A stretch of DNA of 64,000 bases. It comes from Streptomyces sp. R41 (GTDB taxonomy: Bacteria > Actinomycetota > Actinomycetes > Streptomycetales > Streptomycetaceae). Every line of letters starts with the position of its first letter. The stretch's first letter is position 1. The notes beneath the pieces were generated by a model. The model was not told the origin of the DNA. It made no database searches and worked only from the letters and a program-made list of their open reading frames with translations. Shown here piece after piece: positions 26,331-35,395 of the stretch. The stretch lies in NCBI RefSeq assembly GCF_041053055.1, contig NZ_CP163443.1:9593001-9657000 (forward strand), in the 5' to 3' direction. Both the position numbers and the translations under genes were made by a program.

Positions 26331-26611
26331 GACCGTGGGACGAATCAGTAATCCGGGGGCTGGCGTCCCCACCCTGCTGGCGTGAAAATCGGGTCGTGGC
26401 CGTCCGGCTGACGTCGTGTCGCCTTGGTGCGATCCGAGCCCGGGAATCAGTAGGACGCTGGGGGTCCACCGACAGGCACCCGGATGTGTTGCCTCGAGCA
26501 CGAGCATCAGACTCTTCCGCCTGACGGACCCCTGTCGGACGGTCGCGCGGTCGCAACCTGCCTCCACCGGAAGGAGACGCATCGTCACGACAGTGGGTCG
26601 GGATTTTCGCA

Positions 26612-27529
26612 TCAGGAGGCTTCGATGCTCTGCCGGATCAGACCACCCGCCCGATCGAGATCCTCACGCGATCCAATCCGTACCTCGATGCCGTCCCGGA
26701 TGCCTAGGCACCCCAACCCGCGGATATCCCGCGAGAAGCCGTCCTGCATCTCCACCGTGTCGGGATCCAGCTTCAGATTGACTACGAGCACTCGGTTGCG
26801 AGGCTGAACGCGCACCGTGGCGACATTCTTGATCCGCCTGTACGCGATGTAGTGGAGCTGGGTCTCCTTCTGCACGTCGCTGTGCGAGAGGAGAACCTCG
26901 TCGAGGTCCGCATACAGTTCCTGCAGGCCCTGCGGGGATTCGTCGAGGTACTGCTGCACCGACTTTGCCGAGCCCGGCCCGGAGGGGCGAGGCGTGTTCT
27001 GGGCTCTCCTCCGCGACGGGAGAGCAGCGCCGGCAACCGAAGCTACGAGCTGGAGCGTGAGCACGTCGTCGAACACGCGGTAGCCCACCAGGTCGATCCG
27101 GCGGCCGATCATCTCGATGGCGACAGTGTCGTGGTGCGTGAACGACCCGGCGATGCAGACGATTCGGGGATTACTCCAGTCGATCTCCTCGGCCGCCCTG
27201 GCGCCGAACTTCTCCCTGACCAGGCTCTCGAACTCGTGGTGGTGGTCGTGCAGCCACGACAGATACGAGAGCGCCTGGTTCACGACGTTTTGGTCGCGCG
27301 TGCGCTTGTACTCCACGATGACAGGCGTCCCGCTCTCATCCAGGCCCAGCGAGTCGATGCGGCCCCGGTGACGACCGGTGCGGTACTCGGTCACCAGGAA
27401 GCGGATGCCGAGCATCGCTTCCATATTGGCCTCGATGAGAGTCTGCAGATCGCGTTCCACGCCCACGGAGGCTCCGGGTATCTCGGTAGCCTGCCTACCC
27501 CTCACCCTGAAGACCTTCAGGTCGCTCAC
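26612..27529 (-). CDS. PD-(D/E)XK nuclease-like protein with C-terminal DUF5655
   Basis: This is a 305-residue protein. Residues 25-160 form a NucS/DUF91-like PD-(D/E)XK fold with the catalytic set D59 (GRIDSLGLD), E73 and K75 (VIVEYKRTR). The next part, ending in SFTHHDTVAIEMIGRRIDLVGYRVF, completes the domain. The last 100 residues (HYIAYRRIKNVATVRVQPRNRVLVVNL onwards) match DUF5655, a small domain often fused to nucleases and transport proteins. GTG at 27529 is chosen because GGGGAG lies 5 nt upstream; an ATG at 27586 lacks such a site. Probable DNA-processing enzyme; substrate unknown. It converges on the methyltransferase gene. Confidence 0.78.
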   Translation of the reverse strand: MSDLKVFRVRGRQATEIPGASVGVERDLQTLIEANMEAMLGIRFLVTEYRTGRHRGRIDSLGLDESGTPVIVEYKRTRDQNVVNQALSYLSWLHDHHHEFESLVREKFGARAAEEIDWSNPRIVCIAGSFTHHDTVAIEMIGRRIDLVGYRVFDDVLTLQLVASVAGAALPSRRRAQNTPRPSGPGSAKSVQQYLDESPQGLQELYADLDEVLLSHSDVQKETQLHYIAYRRIKNVATVRVQPRNRVLVVNLKLDPDTVEMQDGFSRDIRGLGCLGIRDGIEVRIGSREDLDRAGGLIRQSIEAS

Positions 27530-27702
27530 GTATCTCCCCGGCTCTGCCTCGATCACTGCAAACGAACAATCGAAACCAGGGGGCATATATTCCAGTGAAG
27601 TTCGAGACCTGATGGCTGGGGTGAGGCGATCCGACGCATAGCTCGGATGTCGCCCCGTCTCGCCTTCCGGTCGCCGGCGAGGCGGCGTCCGCATGCATTG
27701 TG

Positions 27703-27744
27703 ACGGTGGCCTCCCCCGTGTGATCTGCCAGGGGAGGCCACCGT
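27703..27744. terminator. Terminator-like hairpin between divergent genes
   Basis: A perfect 14-bp inverted repeat (27703-27716 with 27731-27744) is GC-rich with a 14-nt loop. It lies upstream of both flanking genes, where a terminator for either makes no sense, so it may be left from a lost gene or insulate the Wadjet operon. Confidence 0.6.
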
Positions 27745-28015
27745 GTCCAGGGGCTGAGCGCTCGCGGCATGAGGGCTTTCCGCTTGCAACGGCTGACGCG
27801 ATCAGGTGAACCCGGAGCCCAGTGCCGTGCTCCTCCCTGCCGCCGTCCGAAGCCGTGCCGACCCCGAGCGAGTTCTGGCCGGCCATTTCGGGCTCCATCA
27901 GCCCAGCGACTATCAACTCACCCGATCTGAAAGCGGCTTCTCGCACGATCGCTGCCTCGCGGCTTGGCCGTTGAGCAGCCTCAGAGGCGACCGGTTTCCG
28001 GATACTCCAGCGTGA

Positions 28016-28043
28016 TTGTCAGTGGCAACTGTCAGGGTAGGAG
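28016..28043 (+). promoter_or_regulatory. Candidate promoter of jetABCD
   Basis: TTGTCA (28016-28021) and TAGGAG (28038-28043) are spaced 16 nt apart, close to the Streptomyces vegetative consensus, 28 nt before the jetA start. TGTCAG occurs twice (28018 and 28031). Judged by eye only. Confidence 0.35.
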
Positions 28044-28071
28044 CAGTAGATGTGAACGAGGGGCGGTGTAG

Positions 28072-29643
28072 GTGCTGCAGCGTGATGACTCGGGAATCGC
28101 AGAGTCGTTCGATTTAGATTCGTTGACGGTGGGCGACCGGCTCAGACTGTTCAACTTCACCCAGCGCGATAACCACGTCGCGTACCTGTGGGTGCTGCGG
28201 GCGATGAATGTGCTGCGGGCTGTGCACCAGGTTCAGGTCCACACCGATGACGTGGCGAAGTCCTTGAGTGAACTTGCGGCAGCGCACGACGAGGTGCCGA
28301 GTGCTACGGACCTGAACCTGCGGGCGATGCTCGACAACCTCGCGGCCGAGGATGAACAGGTCCTCTACAAGGTGGAGGATGCGACGCGGTGCGGCAATCT
28401 GGCCGCCTACCGCAATCGCCAGTCGGTGTACCAGTTCACGGAGATCGGCTACCGCGTCTACTGCGCGGTGGAAGAGGTCATCGGGTCGCGGGTCCAGGAC
28501 GCAAACCTGTCGCGTCTGGTCTTCGCCGACATCCTGGCGGACTTCAAGGCCCTGGCCACCGCGAACCGGCAGGGTGACCAGGACGAGGTCTACCGCAAGC
28601 TCACCCGCCTCGACAGCGTGCTGGAGGACATGACCCAACGGGCAGCGCGCTTCTATTTGACGCTCAACGACGTAGTGCGTACGACGGACATCTCCCCCGA
28701 GACGTTCCTCCGGTACAAGCATGCACTGCTTGCCCACATGAGCGAGTTCACGGCCGAACTGGAACGCTATGCGCCCCGCCTGGCTGAGGCTGTGCATGAG
28801 GTGGAGGACACCGGGGTGGAGACGCTGCTGGAGCGGGCTGCCGCAGCGGACGAACGGCCCATGATGCGCCCGGCTGTACGGCTGGAGGACTGGCGGAGGC
28901 GCTGGATGGGGCTGCGGCAGTGGTTCTTGGCCGATGGCACGGGCGGGTCCAGGGCAGATCAGTTGCAGGGCGCCACCCGCACTGCGATCTCTGGGGTCAT
29001 CGCCTTGCTGAGGCAGGTCACGGAGTCACGCAGAGGCGGCGTGAGCCGCACTACTCAGCTGCGGCATCTGGCAGCGTGGGCTGCCGCGGCACCGGATGAG
29101 CAAGCGGCGAACGCTCTGGTCGCCGCCGCTTTCGATCTGCGCGCCGTACGGCATCTTTCGGGCGCCCATGACAATGACGACCAGATCTCGCCGCGTTCGA
29201 CGTGGTGGGAGGCGCCGGGTGTGGAGATCAGCGTCAGCCTCTTCAAGCACGGTAAGAGGCCGGCGCAGGGAGGTCCGCAGCCGGTGCGGAGGTCCCGGGG
29301 CGCGCACGCCCGCCTGCGCGAGGCGCAACTGGCAGAGCGGGCCGCGGAACGGAGCGCGGCGGAAACGCTCCTGGAGCACGGACCTCATGATCGAGTACTG
29401 AACCACGCGGAGACTCGCGCCGTGCTCAAGCTGCTGACCCGCGCCCTGGAGGCGCGAACGGTCGTCGCGGGACGTCTGCGCTCAGGCACCGGCAGCAGCG
29501 ATGTGCTGACGCTGCGTCTCGTGCCCAGCGAACGCGGGAGTCGCGTGCGGACCGAAACTGGCACGCTGCACCTGCCCGGTTTCGCCCTGGAGATCAAGCC
29601 CCATGGTGCGATGCGTCGCCGTCTTGGATCGGAGGCGCCCTGA
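28072..29643 (+). CDS. jetA: Wadjet protein JetA (DUF2397 / TIGR02677 family)
   Basis: This 523-residue, largely helical protein resembles MukF/kleisin partners of SMC complexes. The start (GDRLRLFNFTQRDNHVAYLWVLRAM) is characteristic of the TIGR02677 family. Long helices follow, with YRKLTRLDSVLEDMTQRAARFY, and the C-terminus contains the conserved RVRTETGTLHLPGFALEI. In Wadjet, JetA is the kleisin-like bridge of the JetABC motor that extrudes DNA loops and recognises small circular DNA. It starts at GTG 28072 with a purine-rich site upstream, and its stop overlaps the jetB start (TGATG). It is the first of four tightly coupled genes. Confidence 0.9.
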   Translation: MLQRDDSGIAESFDLDSLTVGDRLRLFNFTQRDNHVAYLWVLRAMNVLRAVHQVQVHTDDVAKSLSELAAAHDEVPSATDLNLRAMLDNLAAEDEQVLYKVEDATRCGNLAAYRNRQSVYQFTEIGYRVYCAVEEVIGSRVQDANLSRLVFADILADFKALATANRQGDQDEVYRKLTRLDSVLEDMTQRAARFYLTLNDVVRTTDISPETFLRYKHALLAHMSEFTAELERYAPRLAEAVHEVEDTGVETLLERAAAADERPMMRPAVRLEDWRRRWMGLRQWFLADGTGGSRADQLQGATRTAISGVIALLRQVTESRRGGVSRTTQLRHLAAWAAAAPDEQAANALVAAAFDLRAVRHLSGAHDNDDQISPRSTWWEAPGVEISVSLFKHGKRPAQGGPQPVRRSRGAHARLREAQLAERAAERSAAETLLEHGPHDRVLNHAETRAVLKLLTRALEARTVVAGRLRSGTGSSDVLTLRLVPSERGSRVRTETGTLHLPGFALEIKPHGAMRRRLGSEAP

Positions 29644-31064
29644 TGCCTGCCCATCGCGTAGCCGCATCCGTGGAGCCCGCGGACCTCAGCTCGTACCAGC
29701 AGGCGGCCCGGCTCATGTTGTTGCACAGCGTGGTCACCGAGACCTACCCGCGGACCAAGGCGCTTGCGTCGGTCCTGCAGTGGGCCGACGAACTGACGAA
29801 GGACTTCCGGGACCTTTTCGGATACACGCTGTCCACGAGTGCCCGTCATGCTCGCCTGCTGCGGCGGCTGGATACCTTCGACGAGAGCCAGGCGTTTCTC
29901 ACGGTGAAGAGTAAGAAGCCCTTCGACCGGCGGCGGCTCGCATACCTGTGTCTGGTCCTGGCGTGCTTGAACCGGTCGCGGATAGAGATCACCCTCGCCG
30001 ATCTCGTCAAGTTCCTTGCTCCGTACGCCAACGCCATCGAGTATCTCGGCTTCGACGCGACGGCAGCGGGCCACAAGGACGCGGTCGTTGACGTGATGGA
30101 CTGGCTGGTCGACCGAGGGGCGCTGCGGATTTCCGACGGTTCCACCGAGGACTGGGCCCGCGACCACGATCGTGGGGACGCGCTGTTCGACATCGACCAC
30201 GACACCTGCGCAGCCCTCTTCAAGCCCAACAGGCCCTTGCAGCACCTGACGAGTGCCGACGGTCTGCTGGACACCCCGACCGCGGGCACCGGGCGGGACC
30301 CGCGTCGGCGTCTGGCTGCCCAGCGGGCCCGACGGATGCTCATCGAGCACCCGGTGGTCTACTTCGCCGGCATCGACCCGGAAACCGCGATCGCGCTGCG
30401 CCAGCCCACTCTGGCCGAGGACATCGCGCGTCTGACCGGTCTGCCCGTCGAGCGCCGGGCTGAGGGGATCATGCTTGTCGATACCACGGGGCGCTTCACC
30501 GACAAGCGTTTCCCGGGGCGAGGAGGAGCAGTCAACCGGACCGCCGGTCTGATACTGGCGAAGATCGCGGACCTGCAGGAGGACCCCGACCGTTCCGGCA
30601 GCCTGCAGCGCCTTCTCCCACCTGACCCGCGAGAAGAACACGCGGACCTGCTGAGTCGCATCGACATGGCCCTGCCCGAGGCCGGCACGCTCGAAGCCCT
30701 CGCCTATGACCCGCAGACAGACAACGGCCAAGGGACACACGGACCAGGAGCGGAAGCCGACGCAGGCGAACAGCGGGCGGGCCTGCCGTTCGTTGAGCAA
30801 GGTGTGCTGGAGCAGATGATCACCGAGCTGTACGAGGAGTTCGGTCCGTCCTCGTTCACCAACAAATGGCAGGGCGATCCCGGAGGGCTCCTGGCCGAGG
30901 CCCTCTCTCTGCTGGCAGACCTGCGCCTGGTGCACCTCGTCCCTGGGGGAATCCTGGTGTGCCCTGCCGCGGCGCGTTACCGCAATATCACCGCCGTGCT
31001 GCCTCGACCTGCGTACGAAGGTCAGTTCGCCCTCGACTTCCCCCTTGAGGACACCTCTCGATGA
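29643..31064 (+). CDS. jetB: Wadjet protein JetB (DUF2398 / TIGR02678 family)
   Basis: This 473-residue protein begins with the family pattern YQQAARLMLLHSVVTETYPRTKALASVL. It continues with winged-helix-like segments, including FDRRRLAYLCLVLACLNRSR and AVVDVMDWLVDRGALRISDGS. JetB proteins are KITE-type (MukE-like) subunits that bind the JetA kleisin. The start overlaps the jetA stop and the stop overlaps the jetC ATG by 4 bp, so the two are translationally coupled. The length is as expected for the family. Together with JetA and JetC it forms the plasmid-scanning complex in the cytoplasm. Confidence 0.9.
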   Translation: MPAHRVAASVEPADLSSYQQAARLMLLHSVVTETYPRTKALASVLQWADELTKDFRDLFGYTLSTSARHARLLRRLDTFDESQAFLTVKSKKPFDRRRLAYLCLVLACLNRSRIEITLADLVKFLAPYANAIEYLGFDATAAGHKDAVVDVMDWLVDRGALRISDGSTEDWARDHDRGDALFDIDHDTCAALFKPNRPLQHLTSADGLLDTPTAGTGRDPRRRLAAQRARRMLIEHPVVYFAGIDPETAIALRQPTLAEDIARLTGLPVERRAEGIMLVDTTGRFTDKRFPGRGGAVNRTAGLILAKIADLQEDPDRSGSLQRLLPPDPREEHADLLSRIDMALPEAGTLEALAYDPQTDNGQGTHGPGAEADAGEQRAGLPFVEQGVLEQMITELYEEFGPSSFTNKWQGDPGGLLAEALSLLADLRLVHLVPGGILVCPAAARYRNITAVLPRPAYEGQFALDFPLEDTSR

Positions 31065-34000
31065 CGCTCATCCCGCATCCCCGCAATGCCGAGTATCCGG
31101 AGGCCCGATTCAAGCCCACGCGTGCGGGCGTGATCGGCCTGTGGGACTACATCGACGAGGAGTTCGTCTTCGCCGACGGTCGCCTGGTGCTGCGCGGGCA
31201 CAACGGATCCGGCAAGACCAAGGCCCTGGAGGTGCTCTTCCCCCTCGTGCTGGACGGCGTCCTAGACGCGCGACGGCTGGATCCGTTCAGTGGCGAGGAA
31301 CGGACCATGAAATCGAACCTGCTCTACAAGAAGCAGGAGTCCGCATACGGCTATGTATGGATGGAGTTCGCCCGCACTGCGCCTGACGGCAAGGTCATCG
31401 AGGCTGTTACCGCTGGCATCGGCATGCGAGTGACGAAAGCGATGCCCTCGCCGGCCCGCTTCTACTTCGTCACCGATGGCCGCATGGGCCTCGACTTTGG
31501 TCTCCTGGACGATGCCTCGCGGCCGCTGCGGGAAAAGGCACTGGCGAAATTGCTGGGCGAGGATGCCACGTACGAGACGGCAGAGGCATATCGCGATGCC
31601 ATCGACGACCGGCTGTTCGGCCTTGGGCGAGAGCGCTACAGCCAACTGATCAACCTGCTGCTCCAGTTGCGGCGCCCTCTCCTGGCCAAGGACCTGGATC
31701 CGGTCAAGGTGTCTGACACCCTCACCGCGGGTCTGCGCCCCGTCGACGAAGACCTGATCAAGCAAGCCGCCCGGGACTTCGAGAACCTCGCAGAGATCCA
31801 GGCGCTCCTCAATGCCTTGGCCGGGGCCGACACAGCCGTACAGAACTTCCTGCGTGAGTACACCAGTTACCTGCAAGTCCACGCCCGAGACCGCGTAGAC
31901 CAGGTCAAGGAGCGCACACAGGCCACGGCCGATGAGTGCGACAAGATCCTTCAGGCAGCGGAGGAACGGCGCACCGCCGACGGGCAACTGGCTGAGGCAC
32001 GGCAACGCCGGGACACCGGTGAACGGCAGTGCAAAGAGATCGGCACACGTCTCGCCACCCTCAGGAATCATGACGCCGTTACGCAGCAGAAGGACCTCGA
32101 CGAGCTACGTGACCGAGTGCGCGACGAGAGCCAGGGCATCAAAGACAGCGACCGCCTCCTCAACGGCGCTTGGGGGCACCTGGCCACTCTCAAGGGTGAG
32201 GCAGGGAAGGTCGGCGACCGGTGCGAGAAACTCAACGCAGCCGCATCACGGCACACCCGAGACCTCTTGGACGCGGCACGCCGCTCCGGCATCGTCCTCG
32301 AAGAGGACGCACTGAACTTCGATGCCGCGTTCCCGACGCACGTCGTCGGGTACACGACCGCGCGCGAAACCGAACTCGAGGATGTGCGCCACCATCTCAC
32401 CGCAGTCGAGCAAGCTATGGAGGATCAGGGCCGCGAGCAAAAACGTGTGGATATCGCAGCTGCTGAACTCACGGAGACCGAGCAGAAGTCAGCTGCCGCC
32501 GCCGATCAGCTCAGCCAGGCGCGCGCAGAGGCCGCCCAGGATCTCGACCAAGTCATCGCTCGCTGGACCGGCGACGGCGAAGCCGCGGTTCTCTGCCCCG
32601 CCGACCGTGCACCCCTGCTCGCTGCTTTGGCCGCCGCAGGAGAGCCGGCAGCGACCCCGCTGCCTGAGGTCTTCCGCTCTCTCACTGATCAGCGCCGAAC
32701 TGCAGCCCTCACCCGCGTCGAAACGCTCAAGAGGCAGTACGACGACATCTCGGACGCCCTGCACAAGACGCGAAGCGAGCGAGACAGGGTGGCGGCTGAA
32801 GAAGACGAGGCACCTCCGCTCAGCGACCTGCGACCCGCCAACAGAGAGGGAAGGCCAGGCGCTCCGCTGTGGCAGCTCGTACGGTTCGCCGATCACATTT
32901 CCGATGACCACGCTGCCGCGGTGGAAGGCGCCCTGTACGCGGCCGGGTTGCTCACCGCATGGCTGCACCCCGGCTCGGAGGCCACCGACCAGGCACTGCG
33001 CGATAAGGTGGCCGACGCTTATCTGCGTCCACTGCCCGTCACACAACGGCCCAGCGGGAGCACACTGGCCGACATCCTGGTTGTCGAAGACCAGGAACAT
33101 GTGAGCCCCGAAGGTGTGCAAGCCGTCCTCGCTTCCATCGGTGTCACGGACGAAGCTCCGACAGCTGACAGAGACATCGACACGGATAGCGCCCCTTGCA
33201 TCACCGTCGGGTCGCATTTCTCCCTGGGCGTTCAGGTCGGTGCCCATCCCAAGGAACAGCCGGAGTACATCGGAGCCACTGCACGGGCTGCACGCCGACG
33301 TGAGCGGCTGAGCCGCCTCGATGGGGCCATCACCGTGGTGGAGACCCAGCTCACAGATGCCGAGGGTCAACGGCAGGACGCCCAGGAGGTGTTCGACGAC
33401 TTCGACCGCGCGCGCTGCCAGCTTCCCAGCACCCAGATGATCGACGAAGCGGCACGCCAGGTGGCGGTGATCGCCGGCAATCTCGCCGGGGCTCGCCGTC
33501 GCCTTGAGAAGGCTCGCAAAGACCTTGATGGTGCTGTTGCCCGTGCACACGAGAAGAAGCGGCTGTTGAGACAAGCTGCCACTGCCGCGCGGCTTCCTAC
33601 GACCCGTGAGGAACTGAAAGGTGTAGCCCAGGCAGTCACCGATTTCGGCGCTGCCGGCAAGGAGCTTGCGGTATGCCGAGAACAGATTGATGAGGCCGAG
33701 AAGGACCTCGCGGGCCGCAAAGAGATTATCGAAGGGCAGGCGCAGACCTACGCCGAGGAGGCCGAGCAGCTGCAGACACGCAAGGGTGCTTTCGCCGTCC
33801 TGGAAGAGCGGCTACGTACGCGGCAAGAGACGCTTGAAGCACCGCTCCGGGAGATCCTCCAGAAGATCAAGGTGGCTGAGGGGCAGCTGGCGGAAGCAGA
33901 GAAGGCACACCGGCGGGCGGTGAAGGACGTCGAAGACCAGCGTGACCGGCTCATGAAGGCCAAGAACACTCTGGAGTTCGTCGGCGACGTCCTGACGACC

Positions 34001-35395
34001 GCCGTGCGTGAGCAGGTACGAACGACCCTCACCCTTGAGCCGTATGCCCGGCCGGACCTGCTCGGCCTCCTCGACACAGTGGTGGACACCGTTTGGGTAC
34101 CGCGCGAAGTGTGGCCATCTGCCGAGGAGACCGTGCGGCGACTCATGGACACGCTGACTGCCCACGACACCTCGGTCACTGGCATCGAGGCAGCCCGCAG
34201 CGCCGTCCCTACGACCGTCATCTCCCTTGTCGACGCACTCGATGAAGCCACTCAGGGCCGCCGTATCACCGAGAGCCTCCTGAAGACCGCCACCACAAAG
34301 ATTTCAACGGCCATCACCACGTTGGAAGGCGCCCTGCTCGGATCCGATCAGGGCTACCTCTTCGAGTGGGAGCAGGCCGGCGACATCATCCTGGCCCGGG
34401 TTACCGACAGCGAAGGCCCGGCGCCGGTGGCGGACTTCGGGCGCCGATTGGCCGAACAACTCGCCGACCAGCGGGTATTGCTGGAGGAGAAGGAACGCAC
34501 CGTCCTTGAAGACGGCTTGCTGACCGGGCTCGCCGAGCAGATTCACAGCCGCACCACTGCGGCCCGCGATTTGGTCAGGAACATGGATGCCGACACCCGG
34601 GCCAGGCCCATGTCGTCCGGAACGACGGTCGGCATCCACTGGGTCGTCTCCGACAGCCTGACCGACTCCCAGAAGGCCGTCAGCAAACTGCTGGAGAAGG
34701 ACGCGTCCGGACTCGCCCCCGCGAGCTTGGCCGAACTCCGCTCCCACCTGCGCAGCCAGATCCGCACCAAGGCCGCCGTAGACAAAAAGCAGAGCTACCA
34801 ACACGTGATCGCCGAAGTCCTGGACTACCGATCCTGGCGCAAGTTCGAACTGCGGCTGTTCCGCCCGGGCATGAGTGAGGAGGAGAGGAAGAAAGGAGAA
34901 GTTCTCACCAAGGCCAAACACAGTGTGATGTCCGGCGGTGAGAAGTCCGCCTCCATCCACCTGCCACTCTTCGCCGCCGCCCACGCCCAGTACAGTTCCG
35001 CCTACCCCACCTGCCCACGCCTGATCGCCCTCGACGAGGCGTTCGCCGGCATCGACGAGAAGTACCGCCCCGACTTGCTCGCCCTCACGGCCAAGTTCGA
35101 CCTCGACCTCTTCATGACCGGCTACGACCTGTGGATCACGTATCCCGACGTGCCGCAGATCTCGCACTACGACATGAAGCACGACGAGGCATCGCACACT
35201 GTCTCCGCCATGCTGCTGGTCTGGGATGGCGAACAGATCCTCGACGACGTCGGATACCCCGGATCCGAAGATCTGGCCGCCGAGCTGCTCAACTTCCGGC
35301 CAAGCCGCCACGTTCCGGCCCACGCGGGGTTGCTCACCGACGTGCCTGATGAAGAGCCCATAGACACCGGCACTGAGGAAAACGAGGGGGAGTAA
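31061..35395 (+). CDS. jetC: Wadjet SMC-like ATPase JetC (TIGR02680 family)
   Basis: In this 1444-residue SMC/MukB-like protein, the N-terminal ATPase half has Walker A RGHNGSGKTK (residues 45-54). Two long coiled-coil arms rich in Glu, Arg and Ala flank a central hinge-like globular region at roughly residues 580-760. The C-terminal half has the ABC signature SVMSGGEKSAS and Walker B LIALDEAFAGID around residue 1325. ATP hydrolysis drives DNA loop extrusion; stalled extrusion on small circles triggers cleavage by JetD. All ATPase motifs look intact. The gene is coupled to jetB (ATGA) and jetD (TAATG). Confidence 0.95.
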   Translation: MTLIPHPRNAEYPEARFKPTRAGVIGLWDYIDEEFVFADGRLVLRGHNGSGKTKALEVLFPLVLDGVLDARRLDPFSGEERTMKSNLLYKKQESAYGYVWMEFARTAPDGKVIEAVTAGIGMRVTKAMPSPARFYFVTDGRMGLDFGLLDDASRPLREKALAKLLGEDATYETAEAYRDAIDDRLFGLGRERYSQLINLLLQLRRPLLAKDLDPVKVSDTLTAGLRPVDEDLIKQAARDFENLAEIQALLNALAGADTAVQNFLREYTSYLQVHARDRVDQVKERTQATADECDKILQAAEERRTADGQLAEARQRRDTGERQCKEIGTRLATLRNHDAVTQQKDLDELRDRVRDESQGIKDSDRLLNGAWGHLATLKGEAGKVGDRCEKLNAAASRHTRDLLDAARRSGIVLEEDALNFDAAFPTHVVGYTTARETELEDVRHHLTAVEQAMEDQGREQKRVDIAAAELTETEQKSAAAADQLSQARAEAAQDLDQVIARWTGDGEAAVLCPADRAPLLAALAAAGEPAATPLPEVFRSLTDQRRTAALTRVETLKRQYDDISDALHKTRSERDRVAAEEDEAPPLSDLRPANREGRPGAPLWQLVRFADHISDDHAAAVEGALYAAGLLTAWLHPGSEATDQALRDKVADAYLRPLPVTQRPSGSTLADILVVEDQEHVSPEGVQAVLASIGVTDEAPTADRDIDTDSAPCITVGSHFSLGVQVGAHPKEQPEYIGATARAARRRERLSRLDGAITVVETQLTDAEGQRQDAQEVFDDFDRARCQLPSTQMIDEAARQVAVIAGNLAGARRRLEKARKDLDGAVARAHEKKRLLRQAATAARLPTTREELKGVAQAVTDFGAAGKELAVCREQIDEAEKDLAGRKEIIEGQAQTYAEEAEQLQTRKGAFAVLEERLRTRQETLEAPLREILQKIKVAEGQLAEAEKAHRRAVKDVEDQRDRLMKAKNTLEFVGDVLTTAVREQVRTTLTLEPYARPDLLGLLDTVVDTVWVPREVWPSAEETVRRLMDTLTAHDTSVTGIEAARSAVPTTVISLVDALDEATQGRRITESLLKTATTKISTAITTLEGALLGSDQGYLFEWEQAGDIILARVTDSEGPAPVADFGRRLAEQLADQRVLLEEKERTVLEDGLLTGLAEQIHSRTTAARDLVRNMDADTRARPMSSGTTVGIHWVVSDSLTDSQKAVSKLLEKDASGLAPASLAELRSHLRSQIRTKAAVDKKQSYQHVIAEVLDYRSWRKFELRLFRPGMSEEERKKGEVLTKAKHSVMSGGEKSASIHLPLFAAAHAQYSSAYPTCPRLIALDEAFAGIDEKYRPDLLALTAKFDLDLFMTGYDLWITYPDVPQISHYDMKHDEASHTVSAMLLVWDGEQILDDVGYPGSEDLAAELLNFRPSRHVPAHAGLLTDVPDEEPIDTGTEENEGE

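Larger units (their letters stand above)
27530..28071. other. Intergenic region before the Wadjet operon, 542 bp
   Basis: The flanking genes diverge from here. It contains a perfect hairpin (27703-27744) and a candidate promoter near 28016-28043. Short frames inside look non-coding. Confidence 0.5.
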
